DNA of 64,000 nt from Flavobacteriaceae bacterium 3519-10 (GTDB taxonomy: Bacteria; Bacteroidota; Bacteroidia; Flavobacteriales; Weeksellaceae): positions 2,490,342 through 2,554,341 of the forward strand of contig CP001673.1 of the NCBI GenBank assembly GCA_000023725.1, given 5' to 3'. This document shows, in pieces, positions 17,245-26,387 of the stretch (position 1 is its first letter; every line of letters starts with the position of its first letter). The notes under the pieces were generated by a model. That model searched no databases and was not told the DNA's origin. It was given only the letters and a program-made list of their open reading frames with translations. Position numbers and translations under genes: made by a program.

Positions 17245-18072
17245 ATGATAAATAAGCTTAAAAAACTTTGGGAAGTTTACCGCCACGAACGCTATCGCGA
17301 AAATCTTCAAAACGTGATGAATCCCAAAACCGGAATTACGCCAGCAGAACGAGAGCGCGTGCTTGCCTTTCCAGAATTTGTGCCGGGTGAGGCTCACTTT
17401 TTCGGGCAACAGCTTTCGTTTTCGCACGGTCCGTCTTTTATTCACTCTATTGATGAAATTTTCGAAGAAGAACTATATAAATTCACTTCTGCAACGCAGA
17501 CACCGTACATCATAGACTGCGGCGCGAATATCGGTTTGAGTGTTCTCTATTTCAAAAGACTGTTTCCCAATTCCGAAATTATCGCTTTCGAACCTGACGA
17601 AAAAATTTTTAAAATCCTCAAAAAAAACACGATTAGTCTCGAAAATGTAACCCTCGAAAAAAAGGCTGTCTGGACCGAGGAAACCACGTTGGAATTTTTT
17701 TCTGAAGGCGCGCTCGCTGGATCCGTCGTTACTGATTTCAGCAATAAAAACGACATCATTAAAATTGAGGCTGTTGATCTGAAAAAATACCTCAACAGAA
17801 AGGTTAATTTCCTTAAGATCGACATCGAAGGAGCGGAAAACACTGTCTTTTTCGATATTGCAGACCATCTTCATCAAGTGCAAAATCTGTTTCTGGAATA
17901 TCACGGTCTGATCAACGAACCGCAGAATTTAGGTGAAATTTTGAATATACTTAAAGACGAAGGCTTTCAATATTACATCAGGTTAGCGGGCGAGACCATT
18001 AAGTTTCCATACTGTGGTGAAAAGCCGTCAACATTCAATCAGCAGTTGAATATTCTATGTTACAGAAGTTGA
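17245..18072 (+). CDS. FkbM family methyltransferase
   Basis: This 275-residue SAM-dependent O-methyltransferase has the binding motif IIDCGANIGLSVLYFKR followed by IIAFEPDE, and the FkbM hallmark LKIDIEGAE. I placed the start at ATG 17245, one base after the wzt stop codon; an upstream start at 17197 would overlap wzt by 47 nt. The gene is translationally packed against the exporter ATPase. FkbM proteins in glycan loci methylate sugar hydroxyls, and here methylation could cap the chain. The exact acceptor cannot be seen. Confidence 0.9.
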   Translation: MINKLKKLWEVYRHERYRENLQNVMNPKTGITPAERERVLAFPEFVPGEAHFFGQQLSFSHGPSFIHSIDEIFEEELYKFTSATQTPYIIDCGANIGLSVLYFKRLFPNSEIIAFEPDEKIFKILKKNTISLENVTLEKKAVWTEETTLEFFSEGALAGSVVTDFSNKNDIIKIEAVDLKKYLNRKVNFLKIDIEGAENTVFFDIADHLHQVQNLFLEYHGLINEPQNLGEILNILKDEGFQYYIRLAGETIKFPYCGEKPSTFNQQLNILCYRS

Positions 18073-18077
18073 AAACC

Positions 18078-18935
18078 ATGGAAAATACGTTAGTCTCCAT
18101 CTGCATCCCCACCTACAACGGCGAAAAATTTATTCAGGAAGCGCTGGATTCTGTAAGAAATCAAACCTATAAAAATATTGAGGTTATTATTTCCGATGAT
18201 GCATCCAAAGACTCAACAATGGCTATTTGTGAGCAGTTTAAAGAAAAAGCACCGTTCCCGGTGCATATTTATAGTCATCAACCTGAAGGTATTGGCGCAA
18301 ACTGGGATCACTGCATTCAGCGGGCAAATGGTGAGTTTATAAAATTTCTTTTTCAGGACGACATCCTGGAGCCAAACTGCGTCGAAGAATTTGTGAAGCT
18401 TCAGCACCAAACCGGTGAAAATGTTTTTTACTGTAAGAGAAAACTTATCGATGAAGACGGCGCAGATATAAGCGAAACCACATATATTGCAGATTTACAG
18501 ACTCCTATAAATCTCACATTCGACGATTTCTACCTATTCACTAAAAAAGATCTGAAGAAACTGGCCTCGAAATATTCAACAGCGCTCAGCCACAATTTCT
18601 TTGGTGAACCTGTAGCCTGCTTTGCGAGCAAGAAAGCTTATGTGAGTACCGGAAAACACAACAGCGATCTCAAACAGCTCGTGGATTTTGAGTATTCTTT
18701 AAGGCTTCTCGAACATTATCCGGTGGTAATCACTGCGCAGAAACTCATCCGTTTCCGCGTTCATAAGCAACAGACAACGTATCGTAATCAACTTAGTGAT
18801 GTGAAAGAAAACGACATTATTAACGATTACCTGATTAAGAAATATTTTCGATATTTGGACCGAAGGGTCATCATGAGATACTATTACAACAAATATCCTC
18901 TGTTAAGTAAACTTCGGGGCAAAATACCGTTCTAA
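18078..18935 (+). CDS. Glycosyltransferase family 2
   Basis: This 285-residue GT-A fold transferase opens with VSICIPTYNGEKFIQEALDS, followed by VIISDDASKDST and a DxD-like segment in KFLFQDDILEPN. The C-terminal part is less conserved, as usual for acceptor specificity. ATG at 18078 is preferred over an upstream in-frame ATG inside the methyltransferase gene. It adds a sugar from a nucleotide donor to the growing glycan on the cytoplasmic side. Confidence 0.92.
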   Translation: MENTLVSICIPTYNGEKFIQEALDSVRNQTYKNIEVIISDDASKDSTMAICEQFKEKAPFPVHIYSHQPEGIGANWDHCIQRANGEFIKFLFQDDILEPNCVEEFVKLQHQTGENVFYCKRKLIDEDGADISETTYIADLQTPINLTFDDFYLFTKKDLKKLASKYSTALSHNFFGEPVACFASKKAYVSTGKHNSDLKQLVDFEYSLRLLEHYPVVITAQKLIRFRVHKQQTTYRNQLSDVKENDIINDYLIKKYFRYLDRRVIMRYYYNKYPLLSKLRGKIPF

Positions 18936-19744
18936 TGCTTTCGATTATCATTTCCTCGTACCAGCAGCATTATTTTGATGCCCTTGAAGAAAGCATCGCG
19001 CGATCGGCTGGAATTCCTTATGAAATAATCAGAATTGAAAATCCCGGAAAAATGGGAATTTGCGAAGCATACAATAAAGGAGCAGCCGCGGCACAGTTTG
19101 AAAATCTGCTGTTTCTACATGAAGACACAGAATTTGTTACTCAGAACTGGGGCAATCATCTCCTCAGAAATCTCAGCGAGACGAAAACGGGAATTGTAGG
19201 TTTGGCCGGCAGCACTTACGTCCCAAATGTTCCTTTCGCGTGGTGGGATCATTTTGAAGATACGCGAATCAACATCATACAGTATCGGGGAGAAAAAGCC
19301 GTGAAAGAATATCAATTAAAAGAACCGGCAGCATGCATCGTGATAGACGGCGTATTTCTTGCCTGCCGAAAAGAGGTTTGGGAAAAATATCCGTTTAATA
19401 CCCAACTAACTGGTTTTCATGGATATGATATCGATTTCAGCACGCGCGTTGCATCAGAGTATCTAAATCTGGTGCTTTCAGATATTACTTTAAAACATTT
19501 TTCTGAAGGGAATCCGGACCGTGAGTGGTTTAATGCGATTACCGAATATCGTCCACTGTTCCGTGCTCCCGCCCGGCAGAAAACTAATAAGAAAAAAGAA
19601 CTTTTTTATTATTTGAAGTTTGCTCAAAAATGCACACAATTTAGCATCAGAAACCGGAAACGTCTATTGATTACGTATAATAATCCGAAATTTATCGGAT
19701 ACAAAGCCTGCACGAAAAACCTATTTAAGATTATCTTTTCATGA
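18935..19744 (+). CDS. Glycosyltransferase of the GT2-like (Glyco_tranf_2_5) type
   Basis: The 269-residue protein begins MLSIIISSYQQHYFDALEES and carries ENPGKMGICEAYNKGA and LLFLHEDTEFVTQNW, where HEDTE replaces the usual DxD. This matches the compact GT-A subgroup that handles rhamnan-like or other surface polymers. The start codon overlaps the stop of the preceding gene by one base (TAATG), so the two are translationally coupled. The donor sugar is unknown. Confidence 0.85.
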   Translation: MLSIIISSYQQHYFDALEESIARSAGIPYEIIRIENPGKMGICEAYNKGAAAAQFENLLFLHEDTEFVTQNWGNHLLRNLSETKTGIVGLAGSTYVPNVPFAWWDHFEDTRINIIQYRGEKAVKEYQLKEPAACIVIDGVFLACRKEVWEKYPFNTQLTGFHGYDIDFSTRVASEYLNLVLSDITLKHFSEGNPDREWFNAITEYRPLFRAPARQKTNKKKELFYYLKFAQKCTQFSIRNRKRLLITYNNPKFIGYKACTKNLFKIIFS

Positions 19745-20628
19745 CTAGAATTTCCATTGTAATCCTCACTTACAACCATGAAAAATTTATCGGCCAAAAC
19801 CTGGCAGGCATCTTTTCTCAGGCAGTAGATGCGGCGGTGGAGGTAATTATTTGTGATGATCATTCGCAGGATCAAACGGATTCCGAAATAACAAAAAGTT
19901 TAGAGAATATTTCTGACGGTTTTAATGTGAAATATATCCGGCATTCAAAAAACATGGGAGCAACACCGAATTTTTACTTTGCTTTGGAGCAGGTTACAGG
20001 CGATTTTGTCGCTTTCTGCGAGGGTGACGATTACTGGACGGATCCGCATAAACTTCAGCATCAGCTTGATTTTCTTAAAAACAATCCAGATTACAGCATG
20101 TGTTTTCATGCCGCACAAAACATCGCTGACGATCCCGCGGTGAACGGCACTCTATTTTCCGACATTGAAACGCGCGATTACAGCCAGCTTGAAATCTACA
20201 GACACTGGATCGTGCATACAGCCACGGTGATGATGAGATCGGAAGTTTTGAGATCGGCCGCAAAAAAAGCCACGATGAAAGACCAATCTCTGCAGTATTT
20301 TGATACGGTGCTATTTTTGGCCGCCAGATCTGTGGGTAAAGTTCACGGTTTTGAAAAAGTAATGTCCGCTTACCGAAGGCACGACGCGGGTTTGTCCGCA
20401 GGAAAAGTTAATTACAAACGGGATTTAAAACACAATAAACTGGACGCTGTTATTGGCAAATATTACAAAGGCGACATCAGCAAATTTTCTGATTGGCAGA
20501 TATTTACGCGAAGTTATCGTAATTTTAAAAGTCTGCTGAGCGAATCGAAATGGAAAACAGCGCTTCAGTATCTTCCGTGGCTCCTCCGAAACCGTACTAT
20601 TGTGTATTATTTCCTGAAAAACAGATAA
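19741..20628 (+). CDS. Glycosyltransferase family 2
   Basis: This 295-residue GT-A enzyme has ISIVILTYNHEKFIGQNLAG, VIICDDHSQDQT and the GDFVAFCEGDDYWTDP segment that is typical of one GT2 subgroup, with tryptophan after the acidic pair. It overlaps the upstream gene by four bases (ATGA). It belongs to the same transcription unit as the surrounding transferases. Confidence 0.92.
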   Translation: MTRISIVILTYNHEKFIGQNLAGIFSQAVDAAVEVIICDDHSQDQTDSEITKSLENISDGFNVKYIRHSKNMGATPNFYFALEQVTGDFVAFCEGDDYWTDPHKLQHQLDFLKNNPDYSMCFHAAQNIADDPAVNGTLFSDIETRDYSQLEIYRHWIVHTATVMMRSEVLRSAAKKATMKDQSLQYFDTVLFLAARSVGKVHGFEKVMSAYRRHDAGLSAGKVNYKRDLKHNKLDAVIGKYYKGDISKFSDWQIFTRSYRNFKSLLSESKWKTALQYLPWLLRNRTIVYYFLKNR

Positions 20629-20637
20629 GACTAAACG

Positions 20638-21786
20638 ATGACAGCCGGAAAAAAAATAAAAATCGCTTATTTGTGTACCGTTGCTCCTAAAGACCGGAAG
20701 GTTTGGTCGGGAACGTTTTTCAGGATGTACGAATCGTTCCAAAACCGGGGATTTGAAATTGAATGGATCGAGGTCGGAAAATACACCGATTTCGAAAACA
20801 GCCTTTTTTCACGCGTTGAAAACCTCTATAAAAAATTGTTCCAACGCGGCTTTAATAAAAATCATTTTCTGCTGAAAGCTTTTTTCGCGTCCCGGAAACT
20901 CACCGCTAAACTAAAAAACTCGTCGGCCGATATTGTTTTCGCACCGACTTATATTGCCGAGCTCGCTTTTGTAAAAACCAACAAACCGATTATTTACCTA
21001 AGTGACGCAACTTTCCATCAGCTTCTCAATTATTACGGTGCAATGAGTGGCTTCGGATTTGCATCAAAAAAACTTACGGTTCTCGTGGAGAAACTGGCCT
21101 TTAAGAAGGCAGAGCACTTAGTATTCTCGAGTGAATGGGCCGCGGATCATGCCGTGAATTTCTATCGAATTCCTTTACAGAAAGTGGACGTAATTAAATT
21201 TGGCTCTAACAGCGCCGCCCCAGATAAAATCATCCAAAAAGATTATTCCGGAGAGATTGTTTTTCTATTTTTAGGCATAGATTGGAACCGCAAAGGTGGG
21301 CAAATCGCTCTCGATGCAGTGAAAATTCTGCGTGAACGTAATTATTCGGTAAAGTTTAAAGTCGTGGGTTGCGTTCCACCAGTTACAGATCCGGTGATGG
21401 AAGTGATTCCTTTTTTAAATAAGAACAACCCCGACGAAGCGCAGCATATTTTGGATATTTTAAACAATTCCGAATTTGTTTTTATGCCCACCCGCGCGGA
21501 CTGTACACCGATTTCTTTTTGTGAAGCCGCGAGCTACGGACTTCCCGTAATTTCTACCGACACTGGCGGTGTGAGCGCAGTAGTGGAAAACGGCGAAACA
21601 GGAATTCTTCTGCCACCATCAGCAACAGCCAAAGATTACGCTGACCAGATTGAGATCCTGCTTAAGGCTCCTGAAAAAATAAAGGCGATGGCCAACAAGG
21701 CCAGGTTAAAATATGACAACGAACTGAACTGGAATGTCTGGGGAGATAAAATGAACACGCTGATAATGAACTTATTATCAAAGTAA
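20638..21786 (+). CDS. Glycosyltransferase family 4
   Basis: This 382-residue GT-B enzyme has an N-terminal acceptor domain and a C-terminal nucleotide-sugar domain. The latter holds FLFLGIDWNRKGGQIALDA and the E-x7-E-like FMPTRADCTPISFCEAAS with SYGLPVISTDTGGV. It is a retaining transferase acting on a nucleotide sugar. It starts 9 nt after the previous gene, and the next gene is convergent. Confidence 0.92.
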   Translation: MTAGKKIKIAYLCTVAPKDRKVWSGTFFRMYESFQNRGFEIEWIEVGKYTDFENSLFSRVENLYKKLFQRGFNKNHFLLKAFFASRKLTAKLKNSSADIVFAPTYIAELAFVKTNKPIIYLSDATFHQLLNYYGAMSGFGFASKKLTVLVEKLAFKKAEHLVFSSEWAADHAVNFYRIPLQKVDVIKFGSNSAAPDKIIQKDYSGEIVFLFLGIDWNRKGGQIALDAVKILRERNYSVKFKVVGCVPPVTDPVMEVIPFLNKNNPDEAQHILDILNNSEFVFMPTRADCTPISFCEAASYGLPVISTDTGGVSAVVENGETGILLPPSATAKDYADQIEILLKAPEKIKAMANKARLKYDNELNWNVWGDKMNTLIMNLLSK

Positions 21787-21795
21787 CAACGGCAC

Positions 21796-22644
21796 TTATT
21801 TTAATTTATTCATTAATTTCTTACCTAAAAACGGCACACTAAAAGCTATCGGGAAAGCAAGAAAAGCTTTCAAGGTTGGCTGTTTTGTTTTCAGCACTAT
21901 ATCCCAGTAATTTTGCGTTAAAGCCATTCTTTCTTCGCGTGTTTGTGCCATTTGTAGTTTTGTTTTAAAGGCCAGCATTGCGTAACGCGGATTTTTCAGC
22001 AGCCGCGCATAAAGATTCTGGCTCAGGCCATCTTCTAAATAATCGCCGAATGCCAAAATATGGTCGGTGTATAAAATAATGTGGCTTTTAACGATCGGAA
22101 TAACCTGCACACTTTCCTGACAGAAATTTTCATCTTCAAAAAGCGGAAAAGGAAATTTGCGGATCATCTCCATTTTAAAAACATAATGCATTTCGCCCGC
22201 GAAATCCCACTTATAACTGTTATAACCGGTCCACTTTTTTGTGCCGTAAGACTGGGTTTTACCGACAAGCTCTTCTGGTGCGTGGATAAAAGTAAATCCG
22301 GCAAAAGAGGCAGCGGACGCTTCCTCCGCCAGGCTTTCGCATATTTCAAGGCAATTGTCGGCTAAAAAATCATCACTGTCCACGGGCAAATACCAATCGC
22401 CATCGGCCTGCTCCACTGCTGCATTAATTGCGATATGCTTCCCCTGATTCTTCTGCCTGAAATATCGTACAGGGAAATTAGCTTCAGCAATAAATTGGGC
22501 AACTGATGCTTCTGTTTCATCTTCGGAGCCATCATCAACAATCAGCCAGTCGAAATTACGCGCCGTCTGTCTTTGTAAACTTTCAAACAGTCGGCCCAAT
22601 AGATGGGCACGGTTATAAGTGGGCGTGAAAACCGTAAAAAGCAT
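21796..22644 (-). CDS. Glycosyltransferase family 2, inverted within the locus
   Basis: This 282-residue GT-A enzyme has MLFTVFTPTYNRAHLLGRL, WLIVDDGSEDET, QGKHIAINAAVEQADG and the metal-binding VDSDDFLAD. It is encoded against the direction of the rest of the locus and ends 9 nt from the convergent family 4 gene. An isolated inverted transferase of this kind suggests modular gain or rearrangement, though no mobile element is visible. Confidence 0.92.
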   Translation of the reverse strand: MLFTVFTPTYNRAHLLGRLFESLQRQTARNFDWLIVDDGSEDETEASVAQFIAEANFPVRYFRQKNQGKHIAINAAVEQADGDWYLPVDSDDFLADNCLEICESLAEEASAASFAGFTFIHAPEELVGKTQSYGTKKWTGYNSYKWDFAGEMHYVFKMEMIRKFPFPLFEDENFCQESVQVIPIVKSHIILYTDHILAFGDYLEDGLSQNLYARLLKNPRYAMLAFKTKLQMAQTREERMALTQNYWDIVLKTKQPTLKAFLAFPIAFSVPFLGKKLMNKLK

Positions 22645-22731
22645 GTTGTTTGAAATTATTTTTTTTTAAAAGTACGCAATAATCTGACACTTAAGCACCA
22701 TGCAGCGTAATCCGCGGTCTGCTAAAAAATG

Positions 22732-22739
22732 TAACTTTG
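22732..22739 (+). promoter_or_regulatory. -7 promoter element for the GT8 gene
   Basis: TAACTTTG matches TAnnTTTG and lies 39 nt before the ATG at 22779. It restarts transcription after the inverted glycosyltransferase gene. Confidence 0.5.
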
Positions 22740-22778
22740 TGAAGCTTCTGCCTTCAAATTCAGTTGCAACAACCCAGA

Positions 22779-23711
22779 ATGAATCTACTTCCCATCGTTT
22801 TTACATGCGACGATCACTATTTTAAATATGCTGCTGTCGTAATCAGTTCAATCATTCACAACAGCAGCCGCAACACAAAATATGAGATCAATATTGTATC
22901 GGAATATATTTCAGACGAAAATCAATCGCTGGCGCAGAAAATGGTGCAATCTAAAAGCAACATTTCGATACAGTTTCATGCAATAAAAATCGAAAATCCG
23001 GAAGTATTCCACCTGAATTCGTATATGTCCTTAAGCACCTATTACCGCTTTTTCATCTTCGATTTGCTTAAAGATTACGATCGCGTTCTCTATCTGGACA
23101 GCGACCTTATTGTTGACAATGACATTTCATTCTTTGCCGACATTGATTTTGAAAATAAACCCGCAATCTGCTGTCCCAGCATTTATGTTCAAAATTCACT
23201 TAAAAATAACACTGACCATAAATTCACCCGCGAATATTTCACGCAGATTTTAAAGATGTCTGATGTTGATGAATATTTTAATGCAGGTGTTATCCTATTC
23301 AATATCAAACTTATACGTGCGCAAGGCATCGACCGTAAGTTTTTCGAAGCGATCAAAAACATTAAAGATCCCGTTTATCAGGATCAGGATATTCTCAATT
23401 CAGTTTTGCGCAATAATGGGGGCGCGAAACTGATTTCAAATGAGTACAACCACACCAAGACAATGAAATTTTCTTTAAAAAGAATATTTCTTAATGCTCT
23501 GAAAAATAAATTCGGGAAGAAAAGAAACAACTGGTTTACCATTTACCATTATGTCGGCAAAGTGAAACCGTGGCAAAACTTTAACCCCGATTCTGCGCTC
23601 TTTCTATATTACGCGTACAAAACGCCGTTTGTAAGGGAAATTCTGAAATCAAACCGCCTCAAATTATCCAGTTCATTAAAAATACAGTTGATGGTATTGA
23701 GCAGGTTTTAG
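22779..23711 (+). CDS. Glycosyltransferase family 8
   Basis: This 310-residue retaining transferase has PIVFTCDDHYFKYAAVVISS at the start, the metal-binding LYLDSDLIVDNDIS, and YFNAGVILFN with DQDILN, all typical of lipopolysaccharide galactosyl/glucosyltransferases. ATG at 22779 is preferred to a TTG five codons upstream. The likely product is a galactosyl or glucosyl addition, but donor choice cannot be proven from sequence. Confidence 0.92.
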   Translation: MNLLPIVFTCDDHYFKYAAVVISSIIHNSSRNTKYEINIVSEYISDENQSLAQKMVQSKSNISIQFHAIKIENPEVFHLNSYMSLSTYYRFFIFDLLKDYDRVLYLDSDLIVDNDISFFADIDFENKPAICCPSIYVQNSLKNNTDHKFTREYFTQILKMSDVDEYFNAGVILFNIKLIRAQGIDRKFFEAIKNIKDPVYQDQDILNSVLRNNGGAKLISNEYNHTKTMKFSLKRIFLNALKNKFGKKRNNWFTIYHYVGKVKPWQNFNPDSALFLYYAYKTPFVREILKSNRLKLSSSLKIQLMVLSRF

Positions 23712-23760
23712 TGGGCTTTTTTCAAATTTTTCATCGACCGATAACCGTTCAGAATTATGG

Positions 23761-24756
23761 CTATCTGTAATATTGATATTTAAATAATTTCATGGCCAGC
23801 CACGCCGGAAGCTCGAGTTTGAGTGCCTTTTTCCGGGTTTTAATACTATATTTTGTTCCGAAGTAATCGCTAAGTTTTAGATTCGGTACTTTTCGGTAAA
23901 GGTTATAGCTGTAGATCCACAGTTTTTCATCCTTTTTTGCTTTCCAGTTCATTATCAGCGTCATGGTTTTGTAATTAATCAGATAAGTTTTAATCAGGAT
24001 ATTTACCTCTTCGGGATTTTCAGGTTTTAATGCTGCATCAAAGTACGTTGCAATGGTTGCCCAACTGTCGAAATGTTTTTTGTCGCGGTTGTGGATAACG
24101 GAGTATTTATGAAGAAAATACCGGTATGTTTTTTTGTGAAGACAGCCGACAGATTCAAGCTTTAAGAATAACTGAAAACTGTGCAGTTCGTCCTGCGCGT
24201 ACAGATCTTTGGTGAAATACAGTTTATTTTTTCTTAGAAATTCGGTTTCAACAAGCTTATTCCATGAGGTTGTGGGGAAATTCGCGTTTACATATCCGCG
24301 GAAAATATTTCGGTTGCCACGGATCATCTTTTCGGATGTGTTCACGCTGAATGCGTCTGTAATCGCTCCGGTTTCAAGGTTTACTGTTTCGGTGTCGCCT
24401 ATTGCCATTTGCAGACCGTGATCTTCACACATCTTAACCAAATCCGTTATCGCATCCGGCAGGATCTGATCATCACTATCAAGAAAAAAAATATATTTCC
24501 CACGGGCGGTGTCAATTCCTTTGTTACGCACAACCGATAGTCCCGAATTTTTTTCTAAGTGATGAATTTTCCAGTGAGCGAGCTGGTTTTTACTGATGAA
24601 ATGCTCAGCAATTGCCACACTGTTATCCGGAGTCTGGTCATTTATTAATATTACTTCAACATTTTGGTACGTTTGTAAGCGCACTGACTCCAGGCAGTCC
24701 GCAAGAAAATTTTCGCATTTAAAAAGAGGAACAGATATAGTGACTAACGGGTTCAT
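23761..24756 (-). CDS. Glycosyltransferase family 2, inverted within the locus
   Basis: This 331-residue GT-A enzyme has VTISVPLFKCENFLADCLES, VEVILINDQTPDNS, LSVVRNKGIDTARGKYIFFL and SDDQ as the metal site. It is the second transferase encoded against the main direction. It diverges from the acyltransferase gene downstream, with 74 nt between the start codons. The C-terminal 100 residues are lysine- and tyrosine-rich. Confidence 0.92.
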   Translation of the reverse strand: MNPLVTISVPLFKCENFLADCLESVRLQTYQNVEVILINDQTPDNSVAIAEHFISKNQLAHWKIHHLEKNSGLSVVRNKGIDTARGKYIFFLDSDDQILPDAITDLVKMCEDHGLQMAIGDTETVNLETGAITDAFSVNTSEKMIRGNRNIFRGYVNANFPTTSWNKLVETEFLRKNKLYFTKDLYAQDELHSFQLFLKLESVGCLHKKTYRYFLHKYSVIHNRDKKHFDSWATIATYFDAALKPENPEEVNILIKTYLINYKTMTLIMNWKAKKDEKLWIYSYNLYRKVPNLKLSDYFGTKYSIKTRKKALKLELPAWLAMKLFKYQYYR

Positions 24757-24800
24757 GGGCTGATTATACCGTAAAAATACCTAAATCTGTCGGAAAACAC

Positions 24801-24808
24801 TATATTTG
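24801..24808 (+). promoter_or_regulatory. -7 promoter element for the acyltransferase gene
   Basis: TATATTTG matches the consensus and lies 22 nt before ATG 24831. It starts a new plus-strand unit after the inverted transferase. Confidence 0.55.
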
Positions 24809-24830
24809 TTTTAACACATAAAATGATGCA

Positions 24831-25373
24831 ATGGTTTCGCTTTCAAAGGTTTTCCTAAGGATATTAAAGAATAAAAATCTGGGTGCGCTCCGCAATAACC
24901 CTAATATCCAAACCGGCAGGAATATGAAACTGGGCGATTTCTGTAATTTCCAGATGAATCCTGAGCTCCAAAGTGTCCAGATAAAAAGCAACGTAAGTCT
25001 TCGCAATTATATCAGTTTACTAGTGGGCAAAAATGCCGAACTGATCATCGGTGAAAATCTTTTCTTCAATAATTACTGCTCTGTCAATGCCCTGCATCGC
25101 ATCGAAATTGGCGACAATACGCTGTTTGGTGAAGGGGTGAAAATTTACGATCACAACCATCAGTACACCGCCGAAAAAATACAACATCAGCAATTTAATA
25201 CCGCACCCGTGAAAATCGGCAAAAACTGTTGGCTCGGAAGCAATGTAACGGTGCTGAAAGGAGTTACCATTGGCGACAATGTCATTATTGGCGCGGGCGT
25301 TCTGGTTTATAAAGACATCCCGGCTAACAGCATCGTAAAACTGAAGCAGGAACTGGTGACACAGTCAATTTAA
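24831..25373 (+). CDS. Left-handed beta-helix acyltransferase
   Basis: This 180-residue protein has hexapeptide repeats over most of its length (VGKNAELIIGENLFFNNYC, IEIGDNTLFGEGVKIYDHNH, VKIGKNCWLGSNVTVLKGVT, IGDNVIIGAGVLV), as in maltose/galactoside O-acetyltransferases. The KIYDHNH histidine is in the usual catalytic place. It would transfer an acetyl group to a sugar hydroxyl or amine of the glycan. The start is ATG 24831. Confidence 0.9.
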   Translation: MVSLSKVFLRILKNKNLGALRNNPNIQTGRNMKLGDFCNFQMNPELQSVQIKSNVSLRNYISLLVGKNAELIIGENLFFNNYCSVNALHRIEIGDNTLFGEGVKIYDHNHQYTAEKIQHQQFNTAPVKIGKNCWLGSNVTVLKGVTIGDNVIIGAGVLVYKDIPANSIVKLKQELVTQSI

Positions 25374-25421
25374 TAACCGATTGTTTTACAGAAAATCAAG
25401 GGCTAAATCACTGGTGAAAAG

Positions 25422-26387
25422 ATGGAAGACAAAAAAATATCGGTTATAATGTCTGTTTTCAATGCAGAGAAATATCTTGTTGAGGCATTAGAATCTATCT
25501 TAAATCAAACGGATTCTCACTTCGAGTTTATCATCATTGAAGATGCATCGACTGATGGTTCTCTAAAAATACTCGAGGATTACCAGAACCGTGATCCCAG
25601 GATTATTCTAATTAAAAATGACGTAAACAAAGGCGCAGCGGGTTTTATTAAAAATTTAAATATGGCGCTGGAGAAAGCGACCGGCGAATTCATCGCCCGA
25701 ATGGACGCTGATGATATTTCAGATCTTAGGCGTTTCGAAAAGCAAACCACGTTTTTAGAAGAAAATCCTGATGTTTTTATCGTGGGAAGCACCATCGAAA
25801 TCATCGACGAAAAAGGAGCAAATCTTAAACTGCTCTCGCTTCCAACCGATGATGGCGATATCCAACAGAAAATGCCGAAAAATATCTCGCTGTACCACCC
25901 TGTGGTGATGTGGAGAAACAACAGAAAAACATTCTACCGCGAAAAAATGATCGCCTGCGAAGATTACGACCTGTATTTCAGGCTGATGACAGACGGCTTG
26001 AAGTTCGGAAATATAGACGAACCACTTCTAAAATACCGAATTTTAGGGAATTCTATTTCCAGAAAAGATGATAAACTGATCAAATGGCTGTTTGTGGAAA
26101 AAGCACGCACATTCTACCACGAGCGAAAGCGAAAAAATACCGATTCCTACGATCAATTTGAACCTCAAAATTATTTAAATATTCTAAATACGGCCTACAA
26201 AAACAATATTACAGATCTTTCGTTCGCCGCGAAAACCGCGGCAAAATACCGGAACTATGATGCCTTAGCAGCCGTTCTGCGCAAGGCAAAACAGCACTTT
26301 CCTAACGAAAAACTTTTCATTTTTTTCAGTTTATATCTGAGCGTCTCCAGAAATCTGTTCCCGCACAAAAAAATCAGTACAAAGTAG
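25422..26387 (+). CDS. Glycosyltransferase family 2
   Basis: This 321-residue GT-A enzyme has ISVIMSVFNAEKYLVEALES, FIIIEDASTDGS, KNLNMALEKATGEFIARMDA and the DADD metal site. The motif MSVYNxxxYL with RMDADD is typical of transferases that add hexoses to surface polymers. It is followed directly by the next gene, whose start codon abuts its stop. Confidence 0.92.
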   Translation: MEDKKISVIMSVFNAEKYLVEALESILNQTDSHFEFIIIEDASTDGSLKILEDYQNRDPRIILIKNDVNKGAAGFIKNLNMALEKATGEFIARMDADDISDLRRFEKQTTFLEENPDVFIVGSTIEIIDEKGANLKLLSLPTDDGDIQQKMPKNISLYHPVVMWRNNRKTFYREKMIACEDYDLYFRLMTDGLKFGNIDEPLLKYRILGNSISRKDDKLIKWLFVEKARTFYHERKRKNTDSYDQFEPQNYLNILNTAYKNNITDLSFAAKTAAKYRNYDALAAVLRKAKQHFPNEKLFIFFSLYLSVSRNLFPHKKISTK